33,712 bases of DNA. Origin: Clostridiales bacterium (lineage in GTDB: Bacteria > Bacillota > Clostridia > Oscillospirales > Oscillospiraceae). The translations under genes were made by a program, and so were the position numbers. Below the pieces are notes generated by a model. It did not search any database and was not told the origin of the DNA. It was given only the letters and a program-made list of their open reading frames with translations. Below, one piece after another: positions 7,893-15,763 of this stretch (position 1 is its first letter; the number at the start of each line of letters is the position of its first letter). Where the stretch lies: contig JAJBVG010000029.1 of assembly GCA_020859945.1 (NCBI GenBank), positions 1-33,712 of the forward strand, in the 5' to 3' direction.

Positions 7893-8585
7893 ATGGACAA
7901 AATACAGCAGTTAGCTGATTATATTGACCAAAGCAGCAGCATTGTCGCCACCACCGGCGCGGGCATTTCCGTCGGTGGGGGAGGGGTCACGTATGGGCAG
8001 ATGCGTTTCGCCCGCAGAGGCAGACGAGGCTCCGACGAAGGTTCCTTCCTGCCCACCTATCTGGAGACGATGTTCTCCTATCAGCCCAGCTTTGCCCACT
8101 ATGCCCTGGCAGACCTGGAAGCGGAGGGCAAGCTCACCGGAATCATCACCACAAACGTGGACTGTATGCACACGATTGCCGGTTCCAAGAACGTGGCCGA
8201 AATTCAGGGCAGCCTCCAGGTCAACTGCTGCTCCAAGTGCGGCCGCCACTATGACGGGTATGAGATTTGGAAGCAGGACGAGCTGCCCCGGTGTCAGGTC
8301 TGCGGCGGGGAGATCCTTCCCTGGCCGTTGTACAGCCACATCGGTCTGTGGGATGCGGATGTCAAAAAAGCCAGAGAGTGGATCTCAAAAGCGGATTTGA
8401 TACTTGTCATCGGAACACGGGGCAACTACGGAGACGTTTACTGGAGCTACCGGAGAAGGAACGCCATGATCGTCCAAATCAATCCGGGACGTACCGGGTT
8501 TGACAGTGTAGCCAATCTGAACATCCGCCAAGGCTCCGATGATGTCTTTCAAAGTTTGAAAAAACTGCGGCATGGAAATGGCTGA
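7893..8585 (+). CDS. sirtuin-like protein B (SirTM-like)
   Basis: This 230-residue Sir2-fold protein shows GAGISVGGGGVTYG at its NAD loop, the motif TTN88-V-D90, Gln105 where the catalytic His is expected (AEIQG), and two CxxC pairs for zinc. It is very close to protein C: both share DKIQQLADYIDQS and the ISKADLILVIGT segment. An AAAGGAG site 8 bases before the ATG at 7893 supports this start, but an in-frame ATG at 7866 matches the coding start of C, so 7866 is possible. Likely NAD-dependent ADP-ribosyltransferase; unproven. Confidence 0.85.
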   Translation: MDKIQQLADYIDQSSSIVATTGAGISVGGGGVTYGQMRFARRGRRGSDEGSFLPTYLETMFSYQPSFAHYALADLEAEGKLTGIITTNVDCMHTIAGSKNVAEIQGSLQVNCCSKCGRHYDGYEIWKQDELPRCQVCGGEILPWPLYSHIGLWDADVKKAREWISKADLILVIGTRGNYGDVYWSYRRRNAMIVQINPGRTGFDSVANLNIRQGSDDVFQSLKKLRHGNG

Positions 8586-8612
8586 ATGGGATAAAGATAG
8601 GATGTGAGCCTG

Positions 8613-9329
8613 ATGAGATTTTCCAGAGGCGGTCAGAATGAGGACAAAATCCAACAGTTAGCCGATTACATCGACCAAAGCCATGCGATGGTGGCCATCA
8701 CCGGCGCCGGGATCTCGCTTTCCGGCGGCGGCGTGACCTATGGGCAGCTCTCCCGCAGCATCCGGCCAGGCGGGTTCGGGAGCGACCGCTTTTTGCGCTC
8801 CTACGTCAAAACGATGCACCACTATCACCCCAGCCCCAGCCACTACGCCCTCCGGGAGCTGGAGGAGGCCGGAAAGCTGATTGGCATTATCACCACAAAC
8901 GAGGACTGTATGCACACGATGGCCGGTTCCAAAAACGTGGCGGAAATTCAGGGAGGCTTTCAAATCAACCGCTGCTCCAAGTGCGGGCGACATTACGACG
9001 GCTATGAGATATGGGATCAGGAGGAACTGCCCAAATGCGAATCCTGTGGGGGAAGGATTCTCCCGTGGGAGCTTTACAGCCACATTGGGCTTTGGGAGGA
9101 AGGCGTGAAAAAGGCGCAGGACTGGATTTCCCAAGCGGATTTGCTCCTCGTGATTGGAACCAACGGCTATTATGGGAGCGCTTATTGGGATTACCGGCGC
9201 AGAGACGCCGTCATCGTCCAAATCAATCCGGGACACACCGGGTTTGACAGCGTGGCCGACCTGAACATCCGGGAACCATGTGACGATGTGTTCCAGAAAT
9301 TGAAAGAGAGGCGGGGCAGAAATGGCTGA
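8613..9329 (+). CDS. sirtuin-like protein C (SirTM-like)
   Basis: The 238-residue paralogue of B has GAGISLSGGG, N96-E-D98 and Gln113 in the catalytic-His position (AEIQG). It is the only copy with an acidic residue between the Asn and Asp of the NAD pocket; the others have Val or Leu. The start at 8613 is preferred because the codon equivalent to B's alternative ATG is GAG here, so the upstream part must be translated; a GTG at 8604 is less likely. It overlaps the next gene by 8 bases, showing tight translational coupling with the hydrolase. Confidence 0.85.
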   Translation: MRFSRGGQNEDKIQQLADYIDQSHAMVAITGAGISLSGGGVTYGQLSRSIRPGGFGSDRFLRSYVKTMHHYHPSPSHYALRELEEAGKLIGIITTNEDCMHTMAGSKNVAEIQGGFQINRCSKCGRHYDGYEIWDQEELPKCESCGGRILPWELYSHIGLWEEGVKKAQDWISQADLLLVIGTNGYYGSAYWDYRRRDAVIVQINPGHTGFDSVADLNIREPCDDVFQKLKERRGRNG

Positions 9330-10323
9330 ACAGAATACCAATCAAGCATTATCCGAAGAAGAACGGCTCAAACAGATGGCGGCGCAGATGCGGGCGCGGG
9401 AGTATCAGGGCCTCTCTGAGGAGGAAATTCAGGAGCGGGAACGGCAGAAGGAAATGCGTAAGAAAAAGAACGTTGCAATCCTGGAGGACACGCTGGCGAT
9501 TCTGGAACAGGGCGGCTACGCCAGGGACGGGCAGGATGTGCGGCTTGCATTCTCCCCGGAGCAGATGCGTGAGATTCGGGTGTTTCTCCCGGAGGAGCTG
9601 CCGTCGCTCACCGCCGCGGAACAGGAAGCGCCGCAGACTGCCGCCTGCGCCTTCGGCTGTGAAAATGAGGACGCCCTTGTTCTGGCGCAGAAGCAGTATC
9701 AGCGCCTGAAAAGCACAGGAGACCCCGCGCCCAAAATTCTTGTGCTGAATCTGGCCAGCGCCACCCGGCCCGGCGGCCAGACCCGGAACGGAGCCAGCGC
9801 CCAGGAGGAGGACCTCTGCCGCAGAACGTCCCTGCTGCTGTCTCTGGAGAGCGAGGGGGCAAAGCGGTATTACGACTACAACAACGCCAGAAAGACCCGC
9901 ATGGGGTCTGACGGCGTACTGCTGTCGCCCAATGTGGAGGTCATCAAGGACGCTGCATCAGAGCTGCTTGACCAGCCGTTCCCCATCTCCGTCATGAGCT
10001 GCGCCGCCCCGATGGTGCGGCTGGGTCTGGAGGGGATGAGTCAGCAGGAGTATGAGGAAATGCTCTATCATCGTATCCAGGGAATGCTGCTGGCTGCGGC
10101 GTCTCAGGGCTATCGTCACCTGATTCTGGGCGCTTTCGGCTGCGGCGTGTACGGGAACGATGCGGCGCTTGTCTCCGATTTGTTCGCCCGTGCCATCCGG
10201 GAGTTCACCTTTGCCGGGAAAGACAGTGGACAGCTCTTTGATTCCATTCAGTTTGCGGTTCTCTGTCGTCCTGGGAAGGACTATAACTACAGGGAGTTTT
10301 GCCGGAATTTCTCTCCTGACTAA
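9322..10323 (+). CDS. microbial PARG-type ADP-ribose glycohydrolase (TIGR02452-like)
   Basis: The 333-residue protein resembles the microbial poly(ADP-ribose) glycohydrolase family, a divergent macrodomain fold. The signature region reads N-LASATRP-G151-G152-Q153, then seven residues, then Q161-E162-E163. The usual motif is GGG-x6-8-QEE, so the third Gly is Gln here while QEE is intact. The second ligand loop (LGAFGCGVYGN) is well kept. The first 60 residues form a charged, probably helical extension. Enclosed by sirtuins on both sides and overlapping sirtuin C by 8 bases, it should remove ADP-ribose that the sirtuins add. This is inferred, not measured. Confidence 0.85.
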   Translation: MAEQNTNQALSEEERLKQMAAQMRAREYQGLSEEEIQERERQKEMRKKKNVAILEDTLAILEQGGYARDGQDVRLAFSPEQMREIRVFLPEELPSLTAAEQEAPQTAACAFGCENEDALVLAQKQYQRLKSTGDPAPKILVLNLASATRPGGQTRNGASAQEEDLCRRTSLLLSLESEGAKRYYDYNNARKTRMGSDGVLLSPNVEVIKDAASELLDQPFPISVMSCAAPMVRLGLEGMSQQEYEEMLYHRIQGMLLAAASQGYRHLILGAFGCGVYGNDAALVSDLFARAIREFTFAGKDSGQLFDSIQFAVLCRPGKDYNYREFCRNFSPD

Positions 10324-10341
10324 GAAACGAAGGAGGAACGA

Positions 10342-11052
10342 ATGGACATTTCAAAACAGGTCGTTCAGTTAAAAAAGGCTTTGAACGAGAGCCGATATAC
10401 TGTAGCTATCACAGGAGCCGGTATTTCCTTTTCGGCTGGCGGAATGAACTTTGACCACGAGAATGTCGAGGAGCTTCTGCCCCTGGCCTCAGAAGATGTT
10501 CTTCGGAACGAACCGGAAAAATATTATAAGCTGCTGGATCACGCATTTCTCCATTCCATGTTTGCCCATGAGCCGTCCTATGCGCATAAGGCGCTGAGAA
10601 GCCTGGAAATCAACGGGCTTCTGCAAGGGATCATTACCACCAATGTGGACTGTATGCACACCATAGCCGGTTCAGAAAACGTTGCGGAGATTCAGGGAAG
10701 CCTTCAAATCAACCGTTGTACAAAATGCGGAAAGCACTTTGACGACTATCGTATTTGGAGTCACGAGACGATCCCCAGATGTGACGAATGCGGGGATGTG
10801 ATTTGGACATTTCCTTTTTACAGCAACGTAGGGCTTCATGAGGAAAATCTGAAAAAAGCGCAGGATTGGATCTCCAAAGCGGATCTTATCCTGATTATTG
10901 GAGCGAATGGCTCCTATGGTAACGCTTATTTTAATTACAGAAAACGCAGCGCTAAAATCATCCAGATCAACCCTGGGAGAACAAATTTTGATTCTTATGC
11001 CTCGATCAATATCCGCTCAGGCGCAGATGAAGTTTTCCGCATGATCGTATGA
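10342..11052 (+). CDS. sirtuin-like protein D (SirTM-like)
   Basis: This 236-residue Sir2-fold protein has GAGISFSAGG, TTN101-V-D and Gln118 in place of the catalytic His (AEIQG), plus two CxxC pairs. It is closest to B and C in the ISKADLILIIGA segment, but its third-codon positions look more AT-rich than the neighbouring genes, which suggests a separate origin. An AAGGAGGA site precedes the ATG. It lies on the far side of the PARG gene from A-C, so the four copies were probably not all made by simple tandem duplication. Confidence 0.85.
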   Translation: MDISKQVVQLKKALNESRYTVAITGAGISFSAGGMNFDHENVEELLPLASEDVLRNEPEKYYKLLDHAFLHSMFAHEPSYAHKALRSLEINGLLQGIITTNVDCMHTIAGSENVAEIQGSLQINRCTKCGKHFDDYRIWSHETIPRCDECGDVIWTFPFYSNVGLHEENLKKAQDWISKADLILIIGANGSYGNAYFNYRKRSAKIIQINPGRTNFDSYASINIRSGADEVFRMIV

Positions 11053-11064
11053 TATTATAGTGTG

Positions 11065-11103
11065 GGCAGCTTTGTTATGCGGATGTGCCGCTTGACGGCG
11101 AAG
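11065..11103 (+). repeat. dispersed repeat copy 1 (hairpin next to an SD site)
   Basis: The segment ending in TGCGGATGTGCCGCTTGACG and then GCGAAG is a degenerate copy of a repeat found also at 19835, 25874 and 29801. GCGG and CCGC can pair around ATGTG. It ends at the AAGGAG ribosome binding site of the adenylation gene, so it may influence that gene's translation. Confidence 0.55.
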
Positions 11104-11115
11104 GAGACCAACTCT

Positions 11116-12582
11116 ATGAGTAATTCCACCATTTACGAACGCTTTGCAGAAACCGTGACACAATTTCCCGAACAGCCTGCCATTATAGAGCAGGAACAGT
11201 CCCTGACCTATGCCCAACTTGACCGGCGCATTGACGTGATCGCGAGCAATTTTCCCTCGCGGGAAACCTGCATCGGCATCGTGGCCGACCACGGGGCGGA
11301 TTTCGTTGCCGCCATCTTTGCCGTGCTGAAAACCGGGGCGGCCTACGTCCCGGCAGAGCCGGATTTCCCGGAGGAACGCATCCGGTTCATGATGCAGGAG
11401 AGCAATGTGGGCTTCATCGTCACCCAGAAAAAGTACCAGGAGAAGTTGAAAGACTTCCCGCTGCTGTTTCTGGAGGACATGACCGGGGAAGCCGCTGCAC
11501 AGGAAAACAAACCCTTGACACGTCCGGCGTCTCTGGCCTATATTTTATATACCTCCGGCTCCACTGGCGTGCCGAAGGGCGTCTGTGTGACCAATGCCAA
11601 CGTCTGCCATTACGTTCGGGCGTTTCAGCACGAGTTTCACCCCACGGCTGGGGACGTGATGCTGCAATACTCCGTCTGTTCCTTTGACATTTTCGTGGAG
11701 GAAGTATTTACCACTCTGCTCTCCGGGGCTGCCCTTGCCATCCCGGACGGTCAGGCGAGAGCGGATGTCCATTCCCTGATGGACTTTGTGCGGGAGAAGA
11801 ATGTGACCATGCTCAGCGGGTTCCCTTATCTGCTGATGGAGCTGAACGAGCTGGAGCGCATCCCCTCCAGTCTGCGGCTGCTCATCAGCGGCGGCGACAT
11901 CCTGCGGGAGAGCTATGTGGACCATCTGCTGCCCCAGGTCACGGTTTACAACACCTATGGGCCGTCGGAGACCACCGTCTGTTGCAGCTATTTCCGCTGC
12001 AACGGCCAGAAGGCGCTGGAGGACGGCACCTATCCCATCGGGAAGCCGGTGCTTGGAACGCAAATTGAGCTGTTGGACGAGGAAGGAAAGCCCGTCCCCG
12101 CCGGTGTTGTGGGGGAGCTTTGCATCTTCGGCGGCGGCGTCTCCAACGGGTATCTCGACCAGAGCAAAAATGAAATGTTCGTGACAACAGCGGACGGAAA
12201 ACGGTTCTACCGGAGCGGCGATTTGGGCTATCTCCTGCCGGACGGCAATCTGGCGTTCCTTCACCGCAGGGACTCTCAGGTGATGATTTTGGGGAAACGG
12301 GTGGAGCCGGAAGAAGTGGAAAACGTCCTCTGCGACTGCGAAGAGGTGCAGACCGCCGTGGTCTGCCCGTTCACGGATGAGCACGGCCTTTCCTACCTGA
12401 CTGCCTATGTGGTCCCGGAGGGAACAGGGTTCGTTCTGTCTGAGGTCAAGAAAAAGCTGCGGCGCTATCTGACCTCCTTCATGATACCGGAATTTTTCGT
12501 GATACTGGATCACATTCCCCTGACTCCCAACGGGAAGCCGGACGTGAAAAGCCTGCCGGTGGTGCTGAAAGAGGGGGCTTAG
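11116..12582 (+). CDS. stand-alone amino-acid adenylation enzyme (NRPS A-domain / DltA-like)
   Basis: The 488-residue protein is one complete adenylation domain of the ANL superfamily. Core motifs appear in order: LYTSGSTGVPKG near residues 144-155, Y281GPSET, Y365RSGDLG, and near the end NGKPDVKS with the catalytic K474. It would activate a carboxylic substrate, most likely an amino acid, as an acyl-adenylate. There is no carrier protein domain and no carrier gene nearby. The ATG at 11116 has an AAGGAGA site. The substrate cannot be read reliably from the sequence alone. Confidence 0.88.
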   Translation: MSNSTIYERFAETVTQFPEQPAIIEQEQSLTYAQLDRRIDVIASNFPSRETCIGIVADHGADFVAAIFAVLKTGAAYVPAEPDFPEERIRFMMQESNVGFIVTQKKYQEKLKDFPLLFLEDMTGEAAAQENKPLTRPASLAYILYTSGSTGVPKGVCVTNANVCHYVRAFQHEFHPTAGDVMLQYSVCSFDIFVEEVFTTLLSGAALAIPDGQARADVHSLMDFVREKNVTMLSGFPYLLMELNELERIPSSLRLLISGGDILRESYVDHLLPQVTVYNTYGPSETTVCCSYFRCNGQKALEDGTYPIGKPVLGTQIELLDEEGKPVPAGVVGELCIFGGGVSNGYLDQSKNEMFVTTADGKRFYRSGDLGYLLPDGNLAFLHRRDSQVMILGKRVEPEEVENVLCDCEEVQTAVVCPFTDEHGLSYLTAYVVPEGTGFVLSEVKKKLRRYLTSFMIPEFFVILDHIPLTPNGKPDVKSLPVVLKEGA

Positions 12583-12586
12583 TGAA

Positions 12587-13057
12587 TTGGACCTGACAAT
12601 CAGGAAAGCGGACCGCTCCGACCTGGAGGAATTAATACGCTGGCGGGAGGTCGTTCTGCGGGAGGTGTTTTCCATCCCCGCCGGGGAAGATAGGACAGAG
12701 CTTCTCGCCGCGAACCGGGCGTATTACCAAACCGCACTGGAGACGGGGGAACACATCGCCTGTTTCGCCTGCGCTGGAGAAAAAATTGTGGGCTGCGGCG
12801 GCGTCTGCCTCTATCGGGAGATGCCCTCGCCGGACAATTCCAGCGGCAAATGCGGATATCTGATGAACATTTACACCCTTCCCACTCTGCGGCAACAGGG
12901 TGTGGGAAAAGCAGTCGTGCAATGGCTGGTGCAGGAGGCGAAGCGCTGGGGCGCGGAGAAGATTTATCTGGAGGCGTCGGAACAGGCGTATCCCCTGTAT
13001 CGGTCATTGGGCTTTCAGGATATGAAGGGATATTTGAAGTACAATATGAGCTGTTAG
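12587..13057 (+). CDS. GNAT-family acetyltransferase
   Basis: This 156-residue protein has the GNAT acetyl-CoA loop RQQGVG, a preceding strand GYLMNIYTLP and the C-terminal YRSLGFQ segment, so an intact small-molecule or protein acetyltransferase is expected. The start is a TTG with GAGGGGGC eight bases upstream; no other start fits this frame. The stop of the adenylation gene is four bases before. What it acetylates is unknown. Its place between the adenylation enzyme and an esterase hints at a small-molecule modification branch of the operon. Confidence 0.85.
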   Translation: MDLTIRKADRSDLEELIRWREVVLREVFSIPAGEDRTELLAANRAYYQTALETGEHIACFACAGEKIVGCGGVCLYREMPSPDNSSGKCGYLMNIYTLPTLRQQGVGKAVVQWLVQEAKRWGAEKIYLEASEQAYPLYRSLGFQDMKGYLKYNMSC

Positions 13058-13097
13058 CGAATAGCCAAAAGCTAAGAGCTAAAAAAGGTGAGGGAGT

Positions 13098-13790
13098 ATG
13101 AAAGCAGAAAAGGCAGTCACATTGCAAGTGAACGGAAAGAAGATACAGGTCTACTGCGCGTCTCAGGCGGCGCCGCTGGTGATTTATCATGCCGTAATGG
13201 GCGAAGGAAAGGCCCTGTGGCAAGCCTGCCAGAAGCTGGACTGTCCGGCGTTTTCGCTGGCGGTCATCAACGGGGTGAGCTGGGACGACGATATGACGCC
13301 GTGGCCCATCCCGCCCATCTCCAAGGGGGACACCCCCTGTTCGGGCAGGGCAGACGCCTGGTTAGCGCAGCTTACCGATGAACTGCTGCCGCAAATCACG
13401 GCAGCACTCCCCTTCCCGCCGACCTATTGCGCCCTGGCGGGCTATTCTCTGGCGGGACTGTTCGCTGTGTACGCAGGGTATAAGACGGACTGCTTCTCCC
13501 GCCTCGTCTCCGCATCCGGCTCGATGTGGTATCCTGACTTCGTTCCTTTTGTCCGGCAGCACTCCATTTCGGAACAGGTGAAGGTGATTTACTTCTCCCT
13601 GGGAGATCAGGAGAGCCACACGAAAAATCAGTACCTCGCCCCGGTGGAGGAGAACACTCGGTTCCTGGCGCAGTATTTTTCGGAGCAGGGCCTCCAGACG
13701 ACCTTCCAGCTGAACAAAGGCAACCACTATCGGAACTCCACAGGGCGGATGGCCGCAGGGATTCAGTGGGCGCTGGAACAGCAGCTCTGA
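13098..13790 (+). CDS. alpha/beta-hydrolase, putative esterase
   Basis: The 230-residue protein has the nucleophile elbow GYSLAG (GxSxG), an Asp in the SLGDQE segment, and a His in the GNHYRNS segment. Those fit the Ser-Asp-His triad of the esterase D-like / IroE-Fes-type family (PF00756), which often cleave ester bonds of siderophores or small thioesters. It is the last gene of the sirtuin operon and is followed by a strong terminator. A link with the adenylation enzyme product is plausible but untested. Confidence 0.82.
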   Translation: MKAEKAVTLQVNGKKIQVYCASQAAPLVIYHAVMGEGKALWQACQKLDCPAFSLAVINGVSWDDDMTPWPIPPISKGDTPCSGRADAWLAQLTDELLPQITAALPFPPTYCALAGYSLAGLFAVYAGYKTDCFSRLVSASGSMWYPDFVPFVRQHSISEQVKVIYFSLGDQESHTKNQYLAPVEENTRFLAQYFSEQGLQTTFQLNKGNHYRNSTGRMAAGIQWALEQQL

Positions 13791-13817
13791 GCAATACAAG
13801 CACAAAACAGTAAGAAA

Positions 13818-13863
13818 ACTGCCGCCTCTGAGCAAAACGCTCAGCGGCGGCAGTCGTTTTTTC
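13818..13863. terminator. bidirectional intrinsic terminator
   Basis: ACTGCCGCC (13818-13826) with CTGAGC pairs with GCTCAG and GGCGGCAGT (13846-13854), with one unpaired base each side. It is followed by CGTTTTTTC and preceded by AAAAC, so it can serve the sirtuin operon and the convergent ABC operon. Confidence 0.92.
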
Positions 13864-13891
13864 ATTCAAATCAGGCGCTTACAATATCCTG

Positions 13892-15748
13892 TCAGGACGC
13901 CTCCTCAAACTGGCTGTTATACAGCTCCGCATAGAACCCATTCTGCTTCAGCAGCTCCTCGTGATTGCCCTGCTCCACGATGTCGCCGTCCCGCATGACC
14001 AGGATGATGTCGGCGTTTTTGATGGTGGACAGCCGGTGGGCGATGACGAAGCTGGTGCGCTTGTCCGTCAGCTTGTCCATGGCCTGCTGGGTCAGCATTT
14101 CGGTCTTGGTGTCCACGCTGGAGGTGGCCTCGTCCAAAATCAGCATGGGGCTGTTCTGGATCATGGCTCTGGCAATGGTCATCAGCTGCTTCTGGCCGGC
14201 GGAAATGGAGGTGTTGTCGGTCAGGGTGGAATCATACCCCTTGGGCAGCGCCTGAATAAAGTCGTGGATGCCACAGGCTTTGCAGGCGTTTATCATCTGC
14301 TCCTCGGTGACGCCCTGGGTGTTGTAGAGCAGGTTCTCCCGAACGGTTCCCTCGAACAGCCAGGTGTCCTGCAACACCATGCCGAACTGACTGTGGACGT
14401 TGCTTCTGGGGATGTCGGTGGTCGGTATGCCGTCAATGAGAATCGTGCCGCCGGTCGGCTCAAAGAACCGCATCAGCAGGTTGACCATGGTGGTCTTGCC
14501 CGCTCCGGTGGGGCCAACGATGGCCACCTTCTGCCCCGGCTTCACCTTGACGCTGAAGTCGTGGATGATCTCCTTCTCCGGCGCGTTGGGATAGGCGAAC
14601 TTCACATGGCGGAACTCCACCTCGCCGTGTACGTTTTCAATGCGCTTCACCTTGTCGGACTCGTCCTCCATCTCATCTTCGGCCAGGAACTCAAAGACAC
14701 GCTCGGACGCAGCCGCGCAGGACTGCACCTGGGTCATGGCCTGAGAGATCTGCCGCAGCGGGGACTCAAACAGGCGGGTGTAAATCAGGAAAGCGGTGAT
14801 GACGCCAAAGGTGATGTTGCCGTTGATGATTTGCCACGCGCCGACCACACAGACCGACACATAGCCCAGGTTGCCGACGAAGGTCATCAGGGGCTGCATC
14901 AGACCGGACAGGAACTGGGAGCGGAAGTTTGCATTCTTAACGGCCTGGTTCAGAGAGGAGAAGGTATCCCGCACCTCGTCCTCCGCATTCAGGATGCGGA
15001 TCACGTCGTGGCCTGCGTACATTTCCTCGATGTAGCCGTTCAGAGTGCCCAAGCTTTCCTGCCGGGCGGTGAAGTATTTCTGGGAGCGGCTCATGATGAC
15101 CACCATCAGCACCAGGCCGATGAGGGTTGCCAGGACCGTGGTGGTCGCCAGTACCCAATCTGTGTAGTACATCATGATGAGGCAGCCGATAAACTGTGCA
15201 AGGGCTGTGACCAGGTTGGACAGACTGTTGGACATGGCCTGCCCGATCATATCCACATCGTTGGTCATACGGGAAAGCACGTCGCCTGCGGCGTTGCCGG
15301 AGAAGAATTTCAGCGGCAGACGATTGATTTTGGTGTCGATGTCCCCGCGGAGCCGTTTGGCCGTCCGCTGAGTCACGGTCTGCATGATGAAGTGCTGGAC
15401 AAAGCTACAGACTGCGCTGGCCAGATAGATGCCCAACAGCAGCAGCGCCACGCTTCGGACGCCAGCCATATCGATTTCACTGGAAAGGCCATCGTAAATA
15501 TAATCTGTCAGCCGACTGAGCTGGTTCGGGCCAATGATGGTAAAGACTGCGCCAACGGCTGCCAGCACCAGCGCCAGAACGATGATGCCTACCTGACTTC
15601 TGCAATAGGAAAGCAGGCCCAGCAACGCGCCCTTCATATCCTTCGCTTTGCCGCCGCCTCCGCCGCCCATTGGGCCTCGACCCATCGGGCCTCTTCTCAT
15701 GGGAGCGCCAGTTCGAGCGGAAGGTCTGGTTTGATTGTTTTCTGCCAT
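13892..15748 (-). CDS. ABC exporter subunit with intact catalytic site
   Basis: The 618-residue half-transporter has six membrane segments and an ATPase domain: Walker A GPTGAGKTT, signature SISAGQKQL and Walker B with catalytic Glu in LILDEATSSVD. A Gly/Met-rich tail (about residues 15-33, MRRGPMGRGPMGGGGGG) is typical of clostridial exporters. AGGAGGTG precedes the start. It is 15 bases after its partner gene and should form a heterodimeric MDR-type pump at the cytoplasmic membrane. Substrates unknown; TetR2-type control of the operon suggests a toxin or drug. Confidence 0.93.
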   Translation of the reverse strand: MAENNQTRPSARTGAPMRRGPMGRGPMGGGGGGKAKDMKGALLGLLSYCRSQVGIIVLALVLAAVGAVFTIIGPNQLSRLTDYIYDGLSSEIDMAGVRSVALLLLGIYLASAVCSFVQHFIMQTVTQRTAKRLRGDIDTKINRLPLKFFSGNAAGDVLSRMTNDVDMIGQAMSNSLSNLVTALAQFIGCLIMMYYTDWVLATTTVLATLIGLVLMVVIMSRSQKYFTARQESLGTLNGYIEEMYAGHDVIRILNAEDEVRDTFSSLNQAVKNANFRSQFLSGLMQPLMTFVGNLGYVSVCVVGAWQIINGNITFGVITAFLIYTRLFESPLRQISQAMTQVQSCAAASERVFEFLAEDEMEDESDKVKRIENVHGEVEFRHVKFAYPNAPEKEIIHDFSVKVKPGQKVAIVGPTGAGKTTMVNLLMRFFEPTGGTILIDGIPTTDIPRSNVHSQFGMVLQDTWLFEGTVRENLLYNTQGVTEEQMINACKACGIHDFIQALPKGYDSTLTDNTSISAGQKQLMTIARAMIQNSPMLILDEATSSVDTKTEMLTQQAMDKLTDKRTSFVIAHRLSTIKNADIILVMRDGDIVEQGNHEELLKQNGFYAELYNSQFEEAS

Positions 15749-15763
15749 AATAGACGCACCTCC

